This document shows, piece by piece, positions 1 to 6,764 of a stretch of 7,775 nt of DNA. A program made the translations under genes and the position numbers. Within the stretch, counting starts at the first letter, position 1. Each line of letters begins with the position of its first letter. The notes below the pieces were generated by a model. That model saw only the letters and a list, made by a program, of their open reading frames with translations. It did no database searches and was not told the DNA's origin. The stretch covers positions 1 through 7,775 of the forward strand of contig URZN01000050.1 of assembly GCA_900552345.1 (NCBI GenBank), given 5' to 3'. This stretch comes from an uncultured Collinsella sp. Its GTDB lineage: Bacteria; Actinomycetota; Coriobacteriia; Coriobacteriales; Coriobacteriaceae.

Positions 1-1488
1 AAGAGACAGCTTCCACAGAATCGACGCACAGGCCTCGGGGCTCACGACCGAATAGGCCGAGCTCGAGAGCATCAGGATGCGGTCGGCCACGGACAGCGCC
101 AGCGCGCCGCCAGAGCCGCCCTCGCCTGTTACCACCGAGACAATCGGCGTCTTAAGGCCGCTCATCTCCATGAGATTCTGGGCAATCGCCTCGCCCTGGC
201 CGCGCTCCTCGGCACCGATGCCGCAAAACGCGCCCGAAGTATCGACCAGGCACAGAACCGGTCGACCAAACTTTTCGGCCTGGCGCATCAGGCGACGCGC
301 TTTGCGGTAGCCCTCGGGATGTGCCATACCAAAGTTGCGACGCATGCGCTCTTTGGTCGTGGTGCCGCGCTCGATGGCGATGACCGTTACGGGGCGTCCA
401 TCTTTCCAGCCAATGCCACCCACCACAGCGGCGTCGTCGCCAAAGTAGCGGTCGCCGTGCAGCTCCACAAATCCATCCAGGCCCAGCGAGATCATCTCGC
501 CTGCCGTGGCGCGATCTGCCGAGCGGGTCTGCTTGACAATCTCGAGCGCGGTTTTTGGTGCGGCCGAGCGCTTGAACAAGTGTCCCAGCTTTTTGCCGCG
601 GCGACCCGTATGCACGATCTCATGCGGTGCCCCCAGGCCGGGCGCGTGCCCTTCGTGCAGCGCCAGCAGCTCGCCTACCGTGAGCGCAATCTCGCCACGC
701 GGAACAACGGCATCGCAAAAGCCGTGCTCCAGCAAAAACTCGGAGCGCTGGAATCCCTTGGGCAGGCGCTTGTGCATGTTCTGCTCGATCACGCGCGGGC
801 CGGCAAATGCCGTCAGGGCATCGGGCTCGGCCAGGATAATATCGCCCTCCATGGCAAAGCTCGCGGTTACGCCTCCGGTCGTGGGGTCAGTGAGCACCGT
901 GATATACAGGCCGCCCGCCTCGCTATGGCGCCTAACCGCCGCAGAGATTTTGGCCATCTGCATAAGCGACGTCACGCCCTCCTGCATGCGGGCGCCACCC
1001 GATACGGTAAAGCCAACGACCGGCAGTCCCAGCTCGGTCGCACGCTCAAATGTGCGGCAGATCTTCTCGCCCACCACGGAGCCCATCGAGCCCATCATAA
1101 AGATGGCATCCATAAAGAAGAGCGCGGTATCGCAACCGCAGATTTTGCCCCTGCCGCACACAACGGCATCGCGCTCGCCCGAACGCTCGCTCACGCTCTT
1201 GAGCTTGTCGGCATAGCCGGGAAACGAGAGGAAATCCTCCGACGCCAGATTGGCATCCCATTCCTCAAACGCGCCCTCGTCGACCGTCATGCGCATGCGC
1301 GCGCGACCGCTCACGCGAAAGTGTTTGCCGCAACGAGGGCAGACCTCGAGGTTGTCGTGCAGGCGTGCCTCATCGATTACGCGGCGGCACTCCGGGCACT
1401 TGATAAACACGTGGCGCGCGGGAAACTCGGCGCACGACTCGGTCATCGGCCCCTCGAGGACGTTGACCGTCTTCGCTTTTCTATTCAT
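1..1488 (-). CDS. accDA: Acetyl-CoA carboxylase carboxyltransferase, beta-alpha fusion (AccD-AccA), 3' end beyond window
   Basis: Carboxyltransferase half of acetyl-CoA carboxylase: moves the carboxyl group from carboxybiotin on AccB to acetyl-CoA, giving malonyl-CoA. The 496 visible codons contain no stop. Residues 1-275 are AccD: a four-cysteine zinc finger (CPEC at 31-34, CPRC at 50-53), the SGGARMQEG motif at 163-171, and the [10 protein letters not shown] and [12 protein letters not shown] blocks around 227-256. A short basic linker (about 280-312) follows. AccA then runs from about 313, with ELHGDRYF at 342-349, RRNFGM then PEGYRKA at 383-397, [12 protein letters not shown] at 425-436, the oxyanion motif [10 protein letters not shown] at 455-464, and [11 protein letters not shown] at 483-493. 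Roughly the last 50-80 AccA residues should lie beyond position 1. The two subunits are usually separate genes in bacteria, so the fusion is the unusual point. The start overlaps the accC stop by 8 bases (ATGAATAG) and lacks a good ribosome binding site; an alternative start is Met15. The family is certain. Confidence 0.95.
   Translation of the reverse strand, partial: MNRKAKTVNVLEGPMTESCAEFPARHVFIKCPECRRVIDEARLHDNLEVCPRCGKHFRVSGRARMRMTVDEGAFEEWDANLASEDFLSFPGYADKLKSVSERSGERDAVVCGRGKICGCDTALFFMDAIFMMGSMGSVVGEKICRTFERATELGLPVVGFTVSGGARMQEGVTSLMQMAKISAAVRRHSEAGGLYITVLTDPTTGGVTASFAMEGDIILAEPDALTAFAGPRVIEQNMHKRLPKGFQRSEFLLEHGFCDAVVPRGEIALTVGELLALHEGHAPGLGAPHEIVHTGRRGKKLGHLFKRSAAPKTALEIVKQTRSADRATAGEMISLGLDGFVELHGDRYFGDDAAVVGGIGWKDGRPVTVIAIERGTTTKERMRRNFGMAHPEGYRKARRLMRQAEKFGRPVLCLVDTSGAFCGIGAEERGQGEAIAQNLMEMSGLKTPIVSVVTGEGGSGGALALSVADRILMLSSSAYSVVSPEACASILWKLSL
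1444..1455 (-). promoter_or_regulatory. Possible internal ribosome binding site and alternative start of accDA (Met15)
   Basis: Inside the annotated accDA 5' end, GAGG at 1455-1452 stands 5 bases before an in-frame ATG at 1446-1444. The first ATG (1488) has no comparable purine-rich stretch at the right distance and probably depends on coupling to accC termination. Starting at Met15 would leave 16 residues before the zinc-finger cysteines instead of 30. Family members commonly have about 25-30, which favours the first ATG. The true start is undecided. Confidence 0.4.
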
Positions 1489-2824
1489 CAGCATAGAGAT
1501 GCCCCATCAGATCGGTGTGATACATGCCCGACAAGAACTCGTCGTTTGCCAGCACGTCGAGCTGAAGCTCGCTGTTTTCGCTCACGCCCTCAATCACGAG
1601 CTCGCCCAGGGCCGAGCGCATCTTGCGAATGGCGCCGTCGCGCGTGGGCGCACACACGATGAGCTTGCCGAGCATGGAATCGTAGTACGGCGGGACTTTC
1701 GCGCCGGTAAACATGGCGGAATCCCAGCGCACGCGCGGACCACCCGGCACACGCAACGCGGTGATCGTTCCGCATGACGGCAGAAAGTCCGGCGTTTCGG
1801 CATTGATGCGGCACTCCATGGCGTGGTTGCGGACTGGCATGTCCTCCTGCTCAAAGGGCAGAGGCTGGCCGGCTGCCACGCGCAGCTGCCACTTGACCAA
1901 GTCGGTATCGGTCACAAACTCCGTAACCGGATGCTCCACCTGCAAGCGCGTGTTCATTTCCATAAAGTAGAAATTGCCGTCGTCCGAATACAGGAACTCG
2001 ATAGTACCGGCTCCTTCGTAGCCGACGGCACGAGCCAGGTCGCGCGCGGCTTTGTGCATGCGAGCACGAATGTCATCGTGTCCGTCGAGGCACGGCGCGG
2101 GGCTCTCCTCGATCAGCTTTTGGTTGCGGCGCTGCACCGAGCACTCGCGCTCGCCGAGCGAAAACACATGGCCCTGCTTATCGGCCATAATCTGCACCTC
2201 AACATGGTGCGCCGGCGCGACGAACTTCTCCATGTAGCACTCGCCGTCGCCAAAAACGGCCTCGCCCTCGGCACGCGCCTCGATAAACGCCTTTGCCGCA
2301 TCTTCCACGCGCTCGACCTTGCGAATGCCGCGGCCGCCACCGCCGGCACGCGCCTTAATAAGCACGGGGCAGCCAATGCGCTCGGCCTCGGCCGTCGCCT
2401 CCTCGGGACTTTTGAGCAGATCGCAACCCGGCACGATGGGCACGCCCGCCGCAGCAGCCGTTCGACGTGCGGCGTCCTTGTCGCCCATGCTGTCGATCAC
2501 CTCGGCCGAAGGACCGACAAACGCCAGGCCATACTTGTCGCAGTCTCGCACGAAGCTCGCCTTCTCGGAGAAAAAGCCATAGCCGGGATGAATTGCCTTA
2601 GCTCCCGACTTTACGGCACAGGTGAGCACGGCATCGTCGTTGAGGTAGCTCTCGGCAAGACGCGGGCCGCCGATGCAATACGCCTCGTCGGCAAGCTGCA
2701 CGTGCAACGCGTCCGCATCGACCGTGGAATAAACGGCGACGGTCTTGATGCCCATATCGCGGCACGCGCGGATAACACGGACCGCGACTTCGCCGCGGTT
2801 GGCGATGAGCACTTTGTCGAACAT
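1481..2824 (-). CDS. accC: Biotin carboxylase subunit of acetyl-CoA carboxylase
   Basis: ATP-dependent carboxylation of the biotin carried by AccB, the first half-reaction of acetyl-CoA carboxylase in the cytoplasm. The 447 residues match the family length. The N-terminal domain begins with [17 protein letters not shown] (4-20) and carries HPGYGFFSE at 79-87. The ATP-grasp domain has the glycine-rich loop [10 protein letters not shown] at 157-166, where KA(S/T)AGGGGRG is usual. The catalytic strand [10 protein letters not shown] at 289-298 supplies Glu289, Asn291, Arg293 and Glu297. ECRINAE with Arg339 follows in the C-terminal domain. The ATG at 2824 is chosen because it lies 5 bases after AGGGAAG (2836-2830), which overlaps the fabZ stop, and because homology begins there; an upstream in-frame extension to 2935 lies inside fabZ. 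It is 10 bases after fabZ, and its TAG overlaps the accDA start. Confidence 0.97.
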   Translation of the reverse strand: MFDKVLIANRGEVAVRVIRACRDMGIKTVAVYSTVDADALHVQLADEAYCIGGPRLAESYLNDDAVLTCAVKSGAKAIHPGYGFFSEKASFVRDCDKYGLAFVGPSAEVIDSMGDKDAARRTAAAAGVPIVPGCDLLKSPEEATAEAERIGCPVLIKARAGGGGRGIRKVERVEDAAKAFIEARAEGEAVFGDGECYMEKFVAPAHHVEVQIMADKQGHVFSLGERECSVQRRNQKLIEESPAPCLDGHDDIRARMHKAARDLARAVGYEGAGTIEFLYSDDGNFYFMEMNTRLQVEHPVTEFVTDTDLVKWQLRVAAGQPLPFEQEDMPVRNHAMECRINAETPDFLPSCGTITALRVPGGPRVRWDSAMFTGAKVPPYYDSMLGKLIVCAPTRDGAIRKMRSALGELVIEGVSENSELQLDVLANDEFLSGMYHTDLMGHLYADE

Positions 2825-2834
2825 GAAAACTTCC

Positions 2835-3257
2835 CTACTTTTCGTGCATGAGTGCAAAAGACATATCGGCGCGGCAGCAAACCTCACCGTTAACGCTCGC
2901 AGTACCTGTCGCAAAGCGGAACGGCCCGCGCGCACGCGTGATGGAGCACACCAGATTCACCGTGTCGCCCGGGCGCACCGGACGCTTAAAGCGCACCTTG
3001 TCCAGACTCGTGTAGAACGGCGTCGCGCCGCGCGCCTCCTCATCGCCCATCAGCAGCACGCAGCAGTTCTGGGCGAGCATCTCGCACTGAATCACGCCGG
3101 GGACCACCGGGTTTCCCGGAAAATGCCCCTGCAAAAAGTACTCGTCGCCCGTAATCGTGATCTTGCCGTGGGCCTCGTCGCCCACCAGCTCGGCTTCGTC
3201 AAGCAAAAGCATCGGCTCACGATGCGGCAACAGCTTCTTGAGCTCTTCTTTGTTCAT
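2835..3257 (-). CDS. fabZ: 3-hydroxyacyl-[acyl-carrier-protein] dehydratase FabZ
   Basis: Dehydrates 3-hydroxyacyl-ACP to trans-2-enoyl-ACP in each elongation round; a cytoplasmic hotdog-fold enzyme. The 140 residues are normal for FabZ. The N-terminal LLPHREPMLLLD (9-20) is the family signature. GHFPGNPVVPGV (44-55) provides the catalytic His45, and QCEMLAQ (57-63) the catalytic Glu59. Nothing indicates the FabA isomerase type, so this gene alone does not explain unsaturated fatty acid synthesis. The ATG at 3257 is chosen: AGGTGA (3268-3263) lies 5 bases upstream and the protein then starts MNKEELKKLL. A GTG at 3266, immediately after the accB stop and 8 bases after TGAGGA, would add three residues and cannot be excluded. 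It lies between accB and accC, the same position as in streptococcal fab clusters. Confidence 0.96.
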   Translation of the reverse strand: MNKEELKKLLPHREPMLLLDEAELVGDEAHGKITITGDEYFLQGHFPGNPVVPGVIQCEMLAQNCCVLLMGDEEARGATPFYTSLDKVRFKRPVRPGDTVNLVCSITRARGPFRFATGTASVNGEVCCRADMSFALMHEK

Positions 3258-3280
3258 GGATATCACCTATCCGATCCTCA
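3258..3280 (-). promoter_or_regulatory. Two overlapping ribosome binding site/start options for fabZ
   Basis: TGAGGA (3280-3275) is 8 bases before a GTG at 3266-3264, which directly follows the accB TAG. AGGTGA (3268-3263) is 5 bases before the ATG at 3257. Both options are in the same frame and differ by three residues (MIS). I favour the ATG because it is the commoner start codon and gives a typical FabZ N-terminus. Confidence 0.45.
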
Positions 3281-3743
3281 TGAGGCAGCTGCCAAACTCC
3301 ACGAGGTCGCCGTCGGCCACGCAGATCTCGAGCACCTCGCCGTCTGCCTCGGCCGTCACCTCGTTGAGAACCTTCATGGCCTCGATGATGCAGAGGGTCT
3401 CGCCGGCCTTGACCTTGGAGCCCACGCGCACAAACGGCTCGTCGCCCGGCGCCGGGGCAGCATAGAAAACGCCGACCATGGGAGCAGTCACCTCGGTGCC
3501 CTTAGGCTCCGACACGGCGGCAGGTGTCTGCGCGGCGGGTTCCGGTGCGGTGGCAGGCATGGCGACAGGAGCCACCGCCGGAGCAGTCACGGCACCCGGC
3601 ATAGGCATGGGCACGGCAACCGGCTGCGCGGCACTCGCGCGCTCGAGCTCGACCGCGGTGCCATCGGGCTCCTCAACACGCACGCGCGTGAGGCCGCGGT
3701 CCTCCATCACATCGGCTATCTCGGCAAGTCTTTTGGAATCCAT
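3267..3743 (-). CDS. accB: Biotin carboxyl carrier protein of acetyl-CoA carboxylase
   Basis: Carries biotin between the AccC active site and the AccDA carboxyltransferase. In the 158 residues, an N-terminal segment (about 1-36, MDSKRLAEIADVMEDRG onward) resembles the usual BCCP start. A flexible linker of about 38-80 consists almost entirely of Ala, Pro, Val and Met. The C-terminal biotinyl domain spans about 82-158. The biotin attachment motif is EAMK at 121-124, with Lys124 as the expected biotinylated residue, preceded by PMVGVFY (88-94). The ATG at 3743 has GAGGAG (3756-3751) 7 bases upstream, inside the 3' end of fabF, and only 3 bases separate the two genes, so translation is probably coupled. 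The biotin ligase that modifies it is not in the window. Confidence 0.96.
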   Translation of the reverse strand: MDSKRLAEIADVMEDRGLTRVRVEEPDGTAVELERASAAQPVAVPMPMPGAVTAPAVAPVAMPATAPEPAAQTPAAVSEPKGTEVTAPMVGVFYAAPAPGDEPFVRVGSKVKAGETLCIIEAMKVLNEVTAEADGEVLEICVADGDLVEFGSCLMRIG

Positions 3744-3746
3744 GCT

Positions 3747-4994
3747 CTAGCTCCTCGTATATCTACGCAGTGCGATGGCGGCATTGTGTCCGCCAAAGCC
3801 CAGGTTGGTCGAAAGCGCCCAGGTAAGGTCGGCGCGAACCGCGCGATTGGGCGTGTAATCAAGATCGCAGGCGGGATCGGGCGTGTGGTAGTTAATGGTC
3901 GGCGGCACCACGCCCTGCTCGAGCGCCATGGCACATGCCATGACCTCGATGGCGCCCGTGGCACCGATCATATGGCCGGTCATCGACTTGGTCGACGAGA
4001 CGTGCGCGGCGCGTGCCGCATCCTCGCCGAGCGCCCGTTTGATGCCCGCCGTCTCGGACGAATCGTTGAGTTTGGTCGAGGTGCCGTGGGCATTGATGTA
4101 GAGGCCCTCGGAAGGCTTAACGTCGCCCTCGGCCACCGCCAGCGATATCGCACGGGCAATACCTGCCGCGTCCGGGTCGGGGCTCGTGATGTGATAGGCG
4201 TCATCGGTGTTGCCGTAGCCCACGACCTCGGCATAAATGTGTGCACCGCGGGCCTGTGCGTGCTCCATGCCCTCGAGCACGAGCACACAAGCGCCTTCGC
4301 CCATCACAAAGCCGTCGCGGTCTGCATCGAACGGACGGCATGCCGTCGACGGGTCAGGATTAGTGGTGAGAGCACGGCAGGACGTAAAGCCCGCAACGGC
4401 ATCGGGGATGATTGCGGCCTCGGCGCCGCCAGCCAGGATTGCATCGGCATAGCCGTGCTTGATGGCGCGGAACGCCTCGCCCACGGCATGGGCCGAGGTC
4501 GCGCACGCGGTCACCACGGGCAGGGTCGGGCCCTTTGCCTTGTGGCGGATTGCGATATTGCCCGATGCCATGTTGGGGATCATCATCGCGATCATATAGG
4601 GCGATGCGCGACGAGGCCCGCGATCGGCGATCGTGTGAACGTTGTCGACAAGCGTCTGCATGCCGCCCACGCCTGAACCCACGTAGACGCCCAGGCGCTC
4701 GCAATCGATGGTGCCCTCGACATCAAAGCCCGCATCGTGCATGGCCTCGTCCGACGCTGCCAGGGCAAACTGAACGCAGGGGTCCAGGTGCTTGGCGTCA
4801 CGCTTGCCAAAGTACTCGTTGCCGTCAAAGCCCTTGACCTCGGCCGCCACCTTAACGGCAAACGCATCGGTATCGAAGTGCGTGATCGGGCCGATGCCAC
4901 ACGTGCCGGCGCACATTGCCGCCCAGGTGGCAAGCGCGGTGTTGCCGAGCGGCGATACGGCACCGATGCCGGTGATTGCAACTCTCTGTTCCAT
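3747..4994 (-). CDS. fabF: 3-oxoacyl-[acyl-carrier-protein] synthase II (KAS II)
   Basis: Elongating condensing enzyme: joins malonyl-ACP to acyl-ACP with loss of CO2 in the cytoplasmic type II system. The 415 residues are typical of FabF. It starts MEQRVAITGIGAVSPLG. The thiolase-fold active site is complete: nucleophile Cys164 in TACATS (162-167), His303 in NAHGTST (301-307), Lys336 and His341 in STKSMTGH (334-341), and the closing GFGGHN loop at 399-404. The Cys-His-His set indicates a KAS I/II enzyme rather than FabH (Cys-His-Asn). Length and cluster position favour FabF over FabB. Two adjacent ATGs exist (4997 and 4994); GAGGAG at 5006-5001 is only 3 bases from the first and 6 from the second, so 4994 is chosen. 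A TTG at 5012 is also in frame. It follows fabG by 39 bases and shares its reading frame. Confidence 0.97.
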   Translation of the reverse strand: MEQRVAITGIGAVSPLGNTALATWAAMCAGTCGIGPITHFDTDAFAVKVAAEVKGFDGNEYFGKRDAKHLDPCVQFALAASDEAMHDAGFDVEGTIDCERLGVYVGSGVGGMQTLVDNVHTIADRGPRRASPYMIAMMIPNMASGNIAIRHKAKGPTLPVVTACATSAHAVGEAFRAIKHGYADAILAGGAEAAIIPDAVAGFTSCRALTTNPDPSTACRPFDADRDGFVMGEGACVLVLEGMEHAQARGAHIYAEVVGYGNTDDAYHITSPDPDAAGIARAISLAVAEGDVKPSEGLYINAHGTSTKLNDSSETAGIKRALGEDAARAAHVSSTKSMTGHMIGATGAIEVMACAMALEQGVVPPTINYHTPDPACDLDYTPNRAVRADLTWALSTNLGFGGHNAAIALRRYTRS

Positions 4995-5000
4995 CATGGT

Positions 5001-5006
5001 CTCCTC
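5001..5006 (-). promoter_or_regulatory. Ribosome binding site of fabF
   Basis: GAGGAG on the minus strand, 6 bases before the ATG at 4994 and 3 before the ATG at 4997. The spacing favours the second ATG as the start. It sits just after the 3' arm of a small hairpin. Confidence 0.7.
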
Positions 5007-5008
5007 AT

Positions 5009-5030
5009 CCAAGCCGTTCTTCGGCTCTGG
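5009..5030 (-). other. Small hairpin in the fabG-fabF gap
   Basis: On the minus strand, CCA-G-AGCCG (5030-5022), loop AAGAA (5021-5017) and CGGCT-TGG (5016-5009) can form an 8-base-pair stem with one bulged G. It fills most of the 39-base gap and ends two bases before the fabF ribosome binding site. No T-run follows, so it does not look like an intrinsic terminator. It could be an RNA processing or translation-tuning element, or chance. Confidence 0.4.
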
Positions 5031-5033
5031 TTT

Positions 5034-5807
5034 CTACATCGCCATTCCGCCGTCGACGCGCACGACCTCGCCCGTAATGTAGGCAGCCGCATCGCTCGCT
5101 AAAAAGCGCACCACACCGGCCACCTCCTCGGGCTGCGCCATACGCTTAAGGGGAATCTGCTCCTCGGTTGCCGCGCGAACCTTTTCCGAGAGCTTTGTCG
5201 TCATATCCGTCTCGACAAACCCGGGGGCAACCGCGTTCACTCGAACGCCGCGGGGCGCAAGCTCGCGCGCCACCGCCTTGGTCAGGCCGATCACGCCCGC
5301 CTTGGAGGCAGCGTAGTTGGCCTGCCCGGCATTGCCCATCAGGCCCACAACCGAGCTCATGTTGATGACGCAACCGCCGCGCTGGCGCATAAAGGTCTTG
5401 GTGAGCGCGCGCGTCGTATTGAACGTGCCCTTGAGATTGACATCGAGCACGCGGTCGAAGGCATCGTCACCCATACGCATGAGCAGGCCGTCGCGCGTGA
5501 TGCCGGCGTTGTTGACGAGCGCCCAAATGGAGCCAAAGTCGTTGAGGACCGTCTCCATGCATGCGTTGACGGCAGCGGGGTCGGCCACATCGCATTGATA
5601 CGCGCGAGCTGTGGCACCAGCGGCCGCGCAGGCTTCGCACGTCTCGCGCGCCGCATCGACGCCACCGGCATAGACGACGGCGATATCAAAGCTGTCCTCC
5701 GCCAGACCGACAGCGCAGGCGCGGCCGATACCCCGCGAGCCGCCCGTGACCAGTGCCACGCGACGTGAGTCGTTGCGCTCGAGCGCGCCGTTGTTCAAGT
5801 TGCCCAT
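5034..5807 (-). CDS. fabG: 3-oxoacyl-[acyl-carrier-protein] reductase FabG
   Basis: NADPH-dependent reduction of 3-oxoacyl-ACP to 3-hydroxyacyl-ACP, the first reduction of the elongation cycle. A 257-residue short-chain dehydrogenase. The nucleotide-binding TGGSRGIGRA spans 21-30 and NNAG lies at 99-102. Catalytic residues are Asn124 (DVNLKG), Ser152 (NMSSVVGLMG), Tyr165 and Lys169 (NYAASK). The C-terminal ITGEVVRVDGGMAM is the usual FabG ending. The protein has about 12 more N-terminal residues (MGNLNNGALERN) than a compact FabG, but ATG 5807 has GAAAGGA (5819-5813) 5 bases upstream and no better start follows. The SDR family is large; the FabG assignment rests on the motifs and on its place between fabD and fabF. 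It lies 30 bases after fabD. Confidence 0.96.
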   Translation of the reverse strand: MGNLNNGALERNDSRRVALVTGGSRGIGRACAVGLAEDSFDIAVVYAGGVDAARETCEACAAAGATARAYQCDVADPAAVNACMETVLNDFGSIWALVNNAGITRDGLLMRMGDDAFDRVLDVNLKGTFNTTRALTKTFMRQRGGCVINMSSVVGLMGNAGQANYAASKAGVIGLTKAVARELAPRGVRVNAVAPGFVETDMTTKLSEKVRAATEEQIPLKRMAQPEEVAGVVRFLASDAAAYITGEVVRVDGGMAM

Positions 5808-5837
5808 GTCATTCCTTTCGGGTTACAGCCCTGTGGA

Positions 5838-6764
5838 CTATGCGAGCTCGTCGGCAATAGCTGCGACCTGCTCGGCCGTTTCGCACGAATACACACGAAC
5901 GTCGCTCAGCGTACGCTTGACCAGGCCCGACAGCGTTTTGCCGGGGCCGACCTCAATAAACGTGTCGATACCCTGATCCTGCAGAGTATGCAGCGTGTCG
6001 ACCCAGCGCACGGCATGGCTCACCTGGTTGGCCAAGACATCCGACATTGCTCGCGGGTCCGCCGGATAGGGCGCCGCCGTCATGTTTGCCATGACCGGAA
6101 TCAGCAGCGGGGACGGCGCGTGACCGGCTTGGATATACGTCGCCAGCCCCTCAGTCGCCTCGGCCATATAGGGGCTATGAAATGCACCCGACACCGCGAC
6201 TTTCATAGCGCGGCCGCCGGCCTCTTTTACTAGGACGTCGAGCTCCTGCAGTGCCTCGGGCGCTCCGGCAACAACCGTCTGCTGCGGGCTGTTGTAGTTG
6301 ACCGGCCAGCAGTCCTCGCCGGCCTGCGCAGCCAGGTTCTCGACTTGCGCCGCATCGAGCTTGATGACGGCGCGCATGCCGCCGGGGTGACGCTCGGCCG
6401 CCGCGGCCATAAGCGCCGCGCGCTTACACACGAGCTCAAAACCCGCTCGTGTATCGAATGCCCCCGCAAAGGTGAGTGCAGCGACCTCGCCCAGCGAGAA
6501 TCCCGCACAGGCGGCAGGCACCACGCCGCGCTCGCGCAGGGCGACGGCGACAGCCAAGTCGTGCACGAACACGCAAGGCTGCGTGTTCTCGGTCTGCGAG
6601 AGCTCCTCTTTCGAGGCGCTCCGACACTGCTCGCTGGTCCCCGGGCGCACCTCATCGGCGATTGCAAACACCTCGGCAGCCGCCGGCGATGCTTCGATGA
6701 GGTCGACGCCCATCGCGGGGTGCTGGGCACCCTGACCGGCAAACAGAAACGCTACGCTACCCAT
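5838..6764 (-). CDS. fabD: Malonyl-CoA:[acyl-carrier-protein] S-malonyltransferase
   Basis: Transfers malonyl from malonyl-CoA to ACP, supplying the extender unit for FabF. The 308 residues are typical. GQGAQ at 10-14 opens the alpha/beta hydrolase-like fold. The nucleophile is Ser90 in GFSLGE (88-93), where GHSLGE is the textbook form. Arg115 in CKRAALM matches the arginine that binds the malonyl carboxylate. His196 in GAFHSPYM (193-200) is the catalytic histidine, and EVGPGKTLSGLVKR (271-284) is conserved near the end. The ATG at 6764 follows GAAGGG (6779-6774) by 9 bases. The gene begins 13 bases inside the end of fabK, so translation is probably coupled. An upstream in-frame extension to 6866 lies wholly within fabK and shows no FabD similarity. 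Confidence 0.96.
   Translation of the reverse strand: MGSVAFLFAGQGAQHPAMGVDLIEASPAAAEVFAIADEVRPGTSEQCRSASKEELSQTENTQPCVFVHDLAVAVALRERGVVPAACAGFSLGEVAALTFAGAFDTRAGFELVCKRAALMAAAAERHPGGMRAVIKLDAAQVENLAAQAGEDCWPVNYNSPQQTVVAGAPEALQELDVLVKEAGGRAMKVAVSGAFHSPYMAEATEGLATYIQAGHAPSPLLIPVMANMTAAPYPADPRAMSDVLANQVSHAVRWVDTLHTLQDQGIDTFIEVGPGKTLSGLVKRTLSDVRVYSCETAEQVAAIADELA

Noticed and set aside
540..660. accDA fusion as an assembly artefact or missed stop
   Set aside because: I read every codon from 1488 to 1 and found no stop, and both domain halves keep the same frame with conserved motifs on each side. Read-level evidence is not available.
319..1662. 447-residue open frame on the plus strand
   Set aside because: Exact antisense of the accDA codons plus the end of accC; no motif, and composition (Arg, His, Ala) is that of a shadow frame.
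1823..2851. 342-residue open frame on the plus strand
   Set aside because: Antisense to accC, which has a complete active site; no recognisable product.
2825..2935. N-terminal extension of AccC to an earlier start
   Set aside because: Overlaps the fabZ coding end; AccC homology begins exactly at the ATG at 2824.
2745..4676. 643-residue open frame on the plus strand
   Set aside because: It lies antisense to fabZ, accB and most of fabF, all of which have clear motifs. The translation is rich in His, Arg, Gly and Ala with no recognisable domain, a common artefact of GC-rich coding strands.
4995..5012. FabF starting at TTG 5012 or ATG 4997
   Set aside because: The extra residues would place the GAGGAG site inside the gene (TTG) or too close (ATG 4997); the ATG at 4994 gives a standard FabF N-terminus.
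5808..5837. Terminator or operator in the fabD-fabG gap
   Set aside because: Only a weak GGG/CCC pairing across six bases, no T-run, and no clear palindrome of a known fatty-acid regulator.
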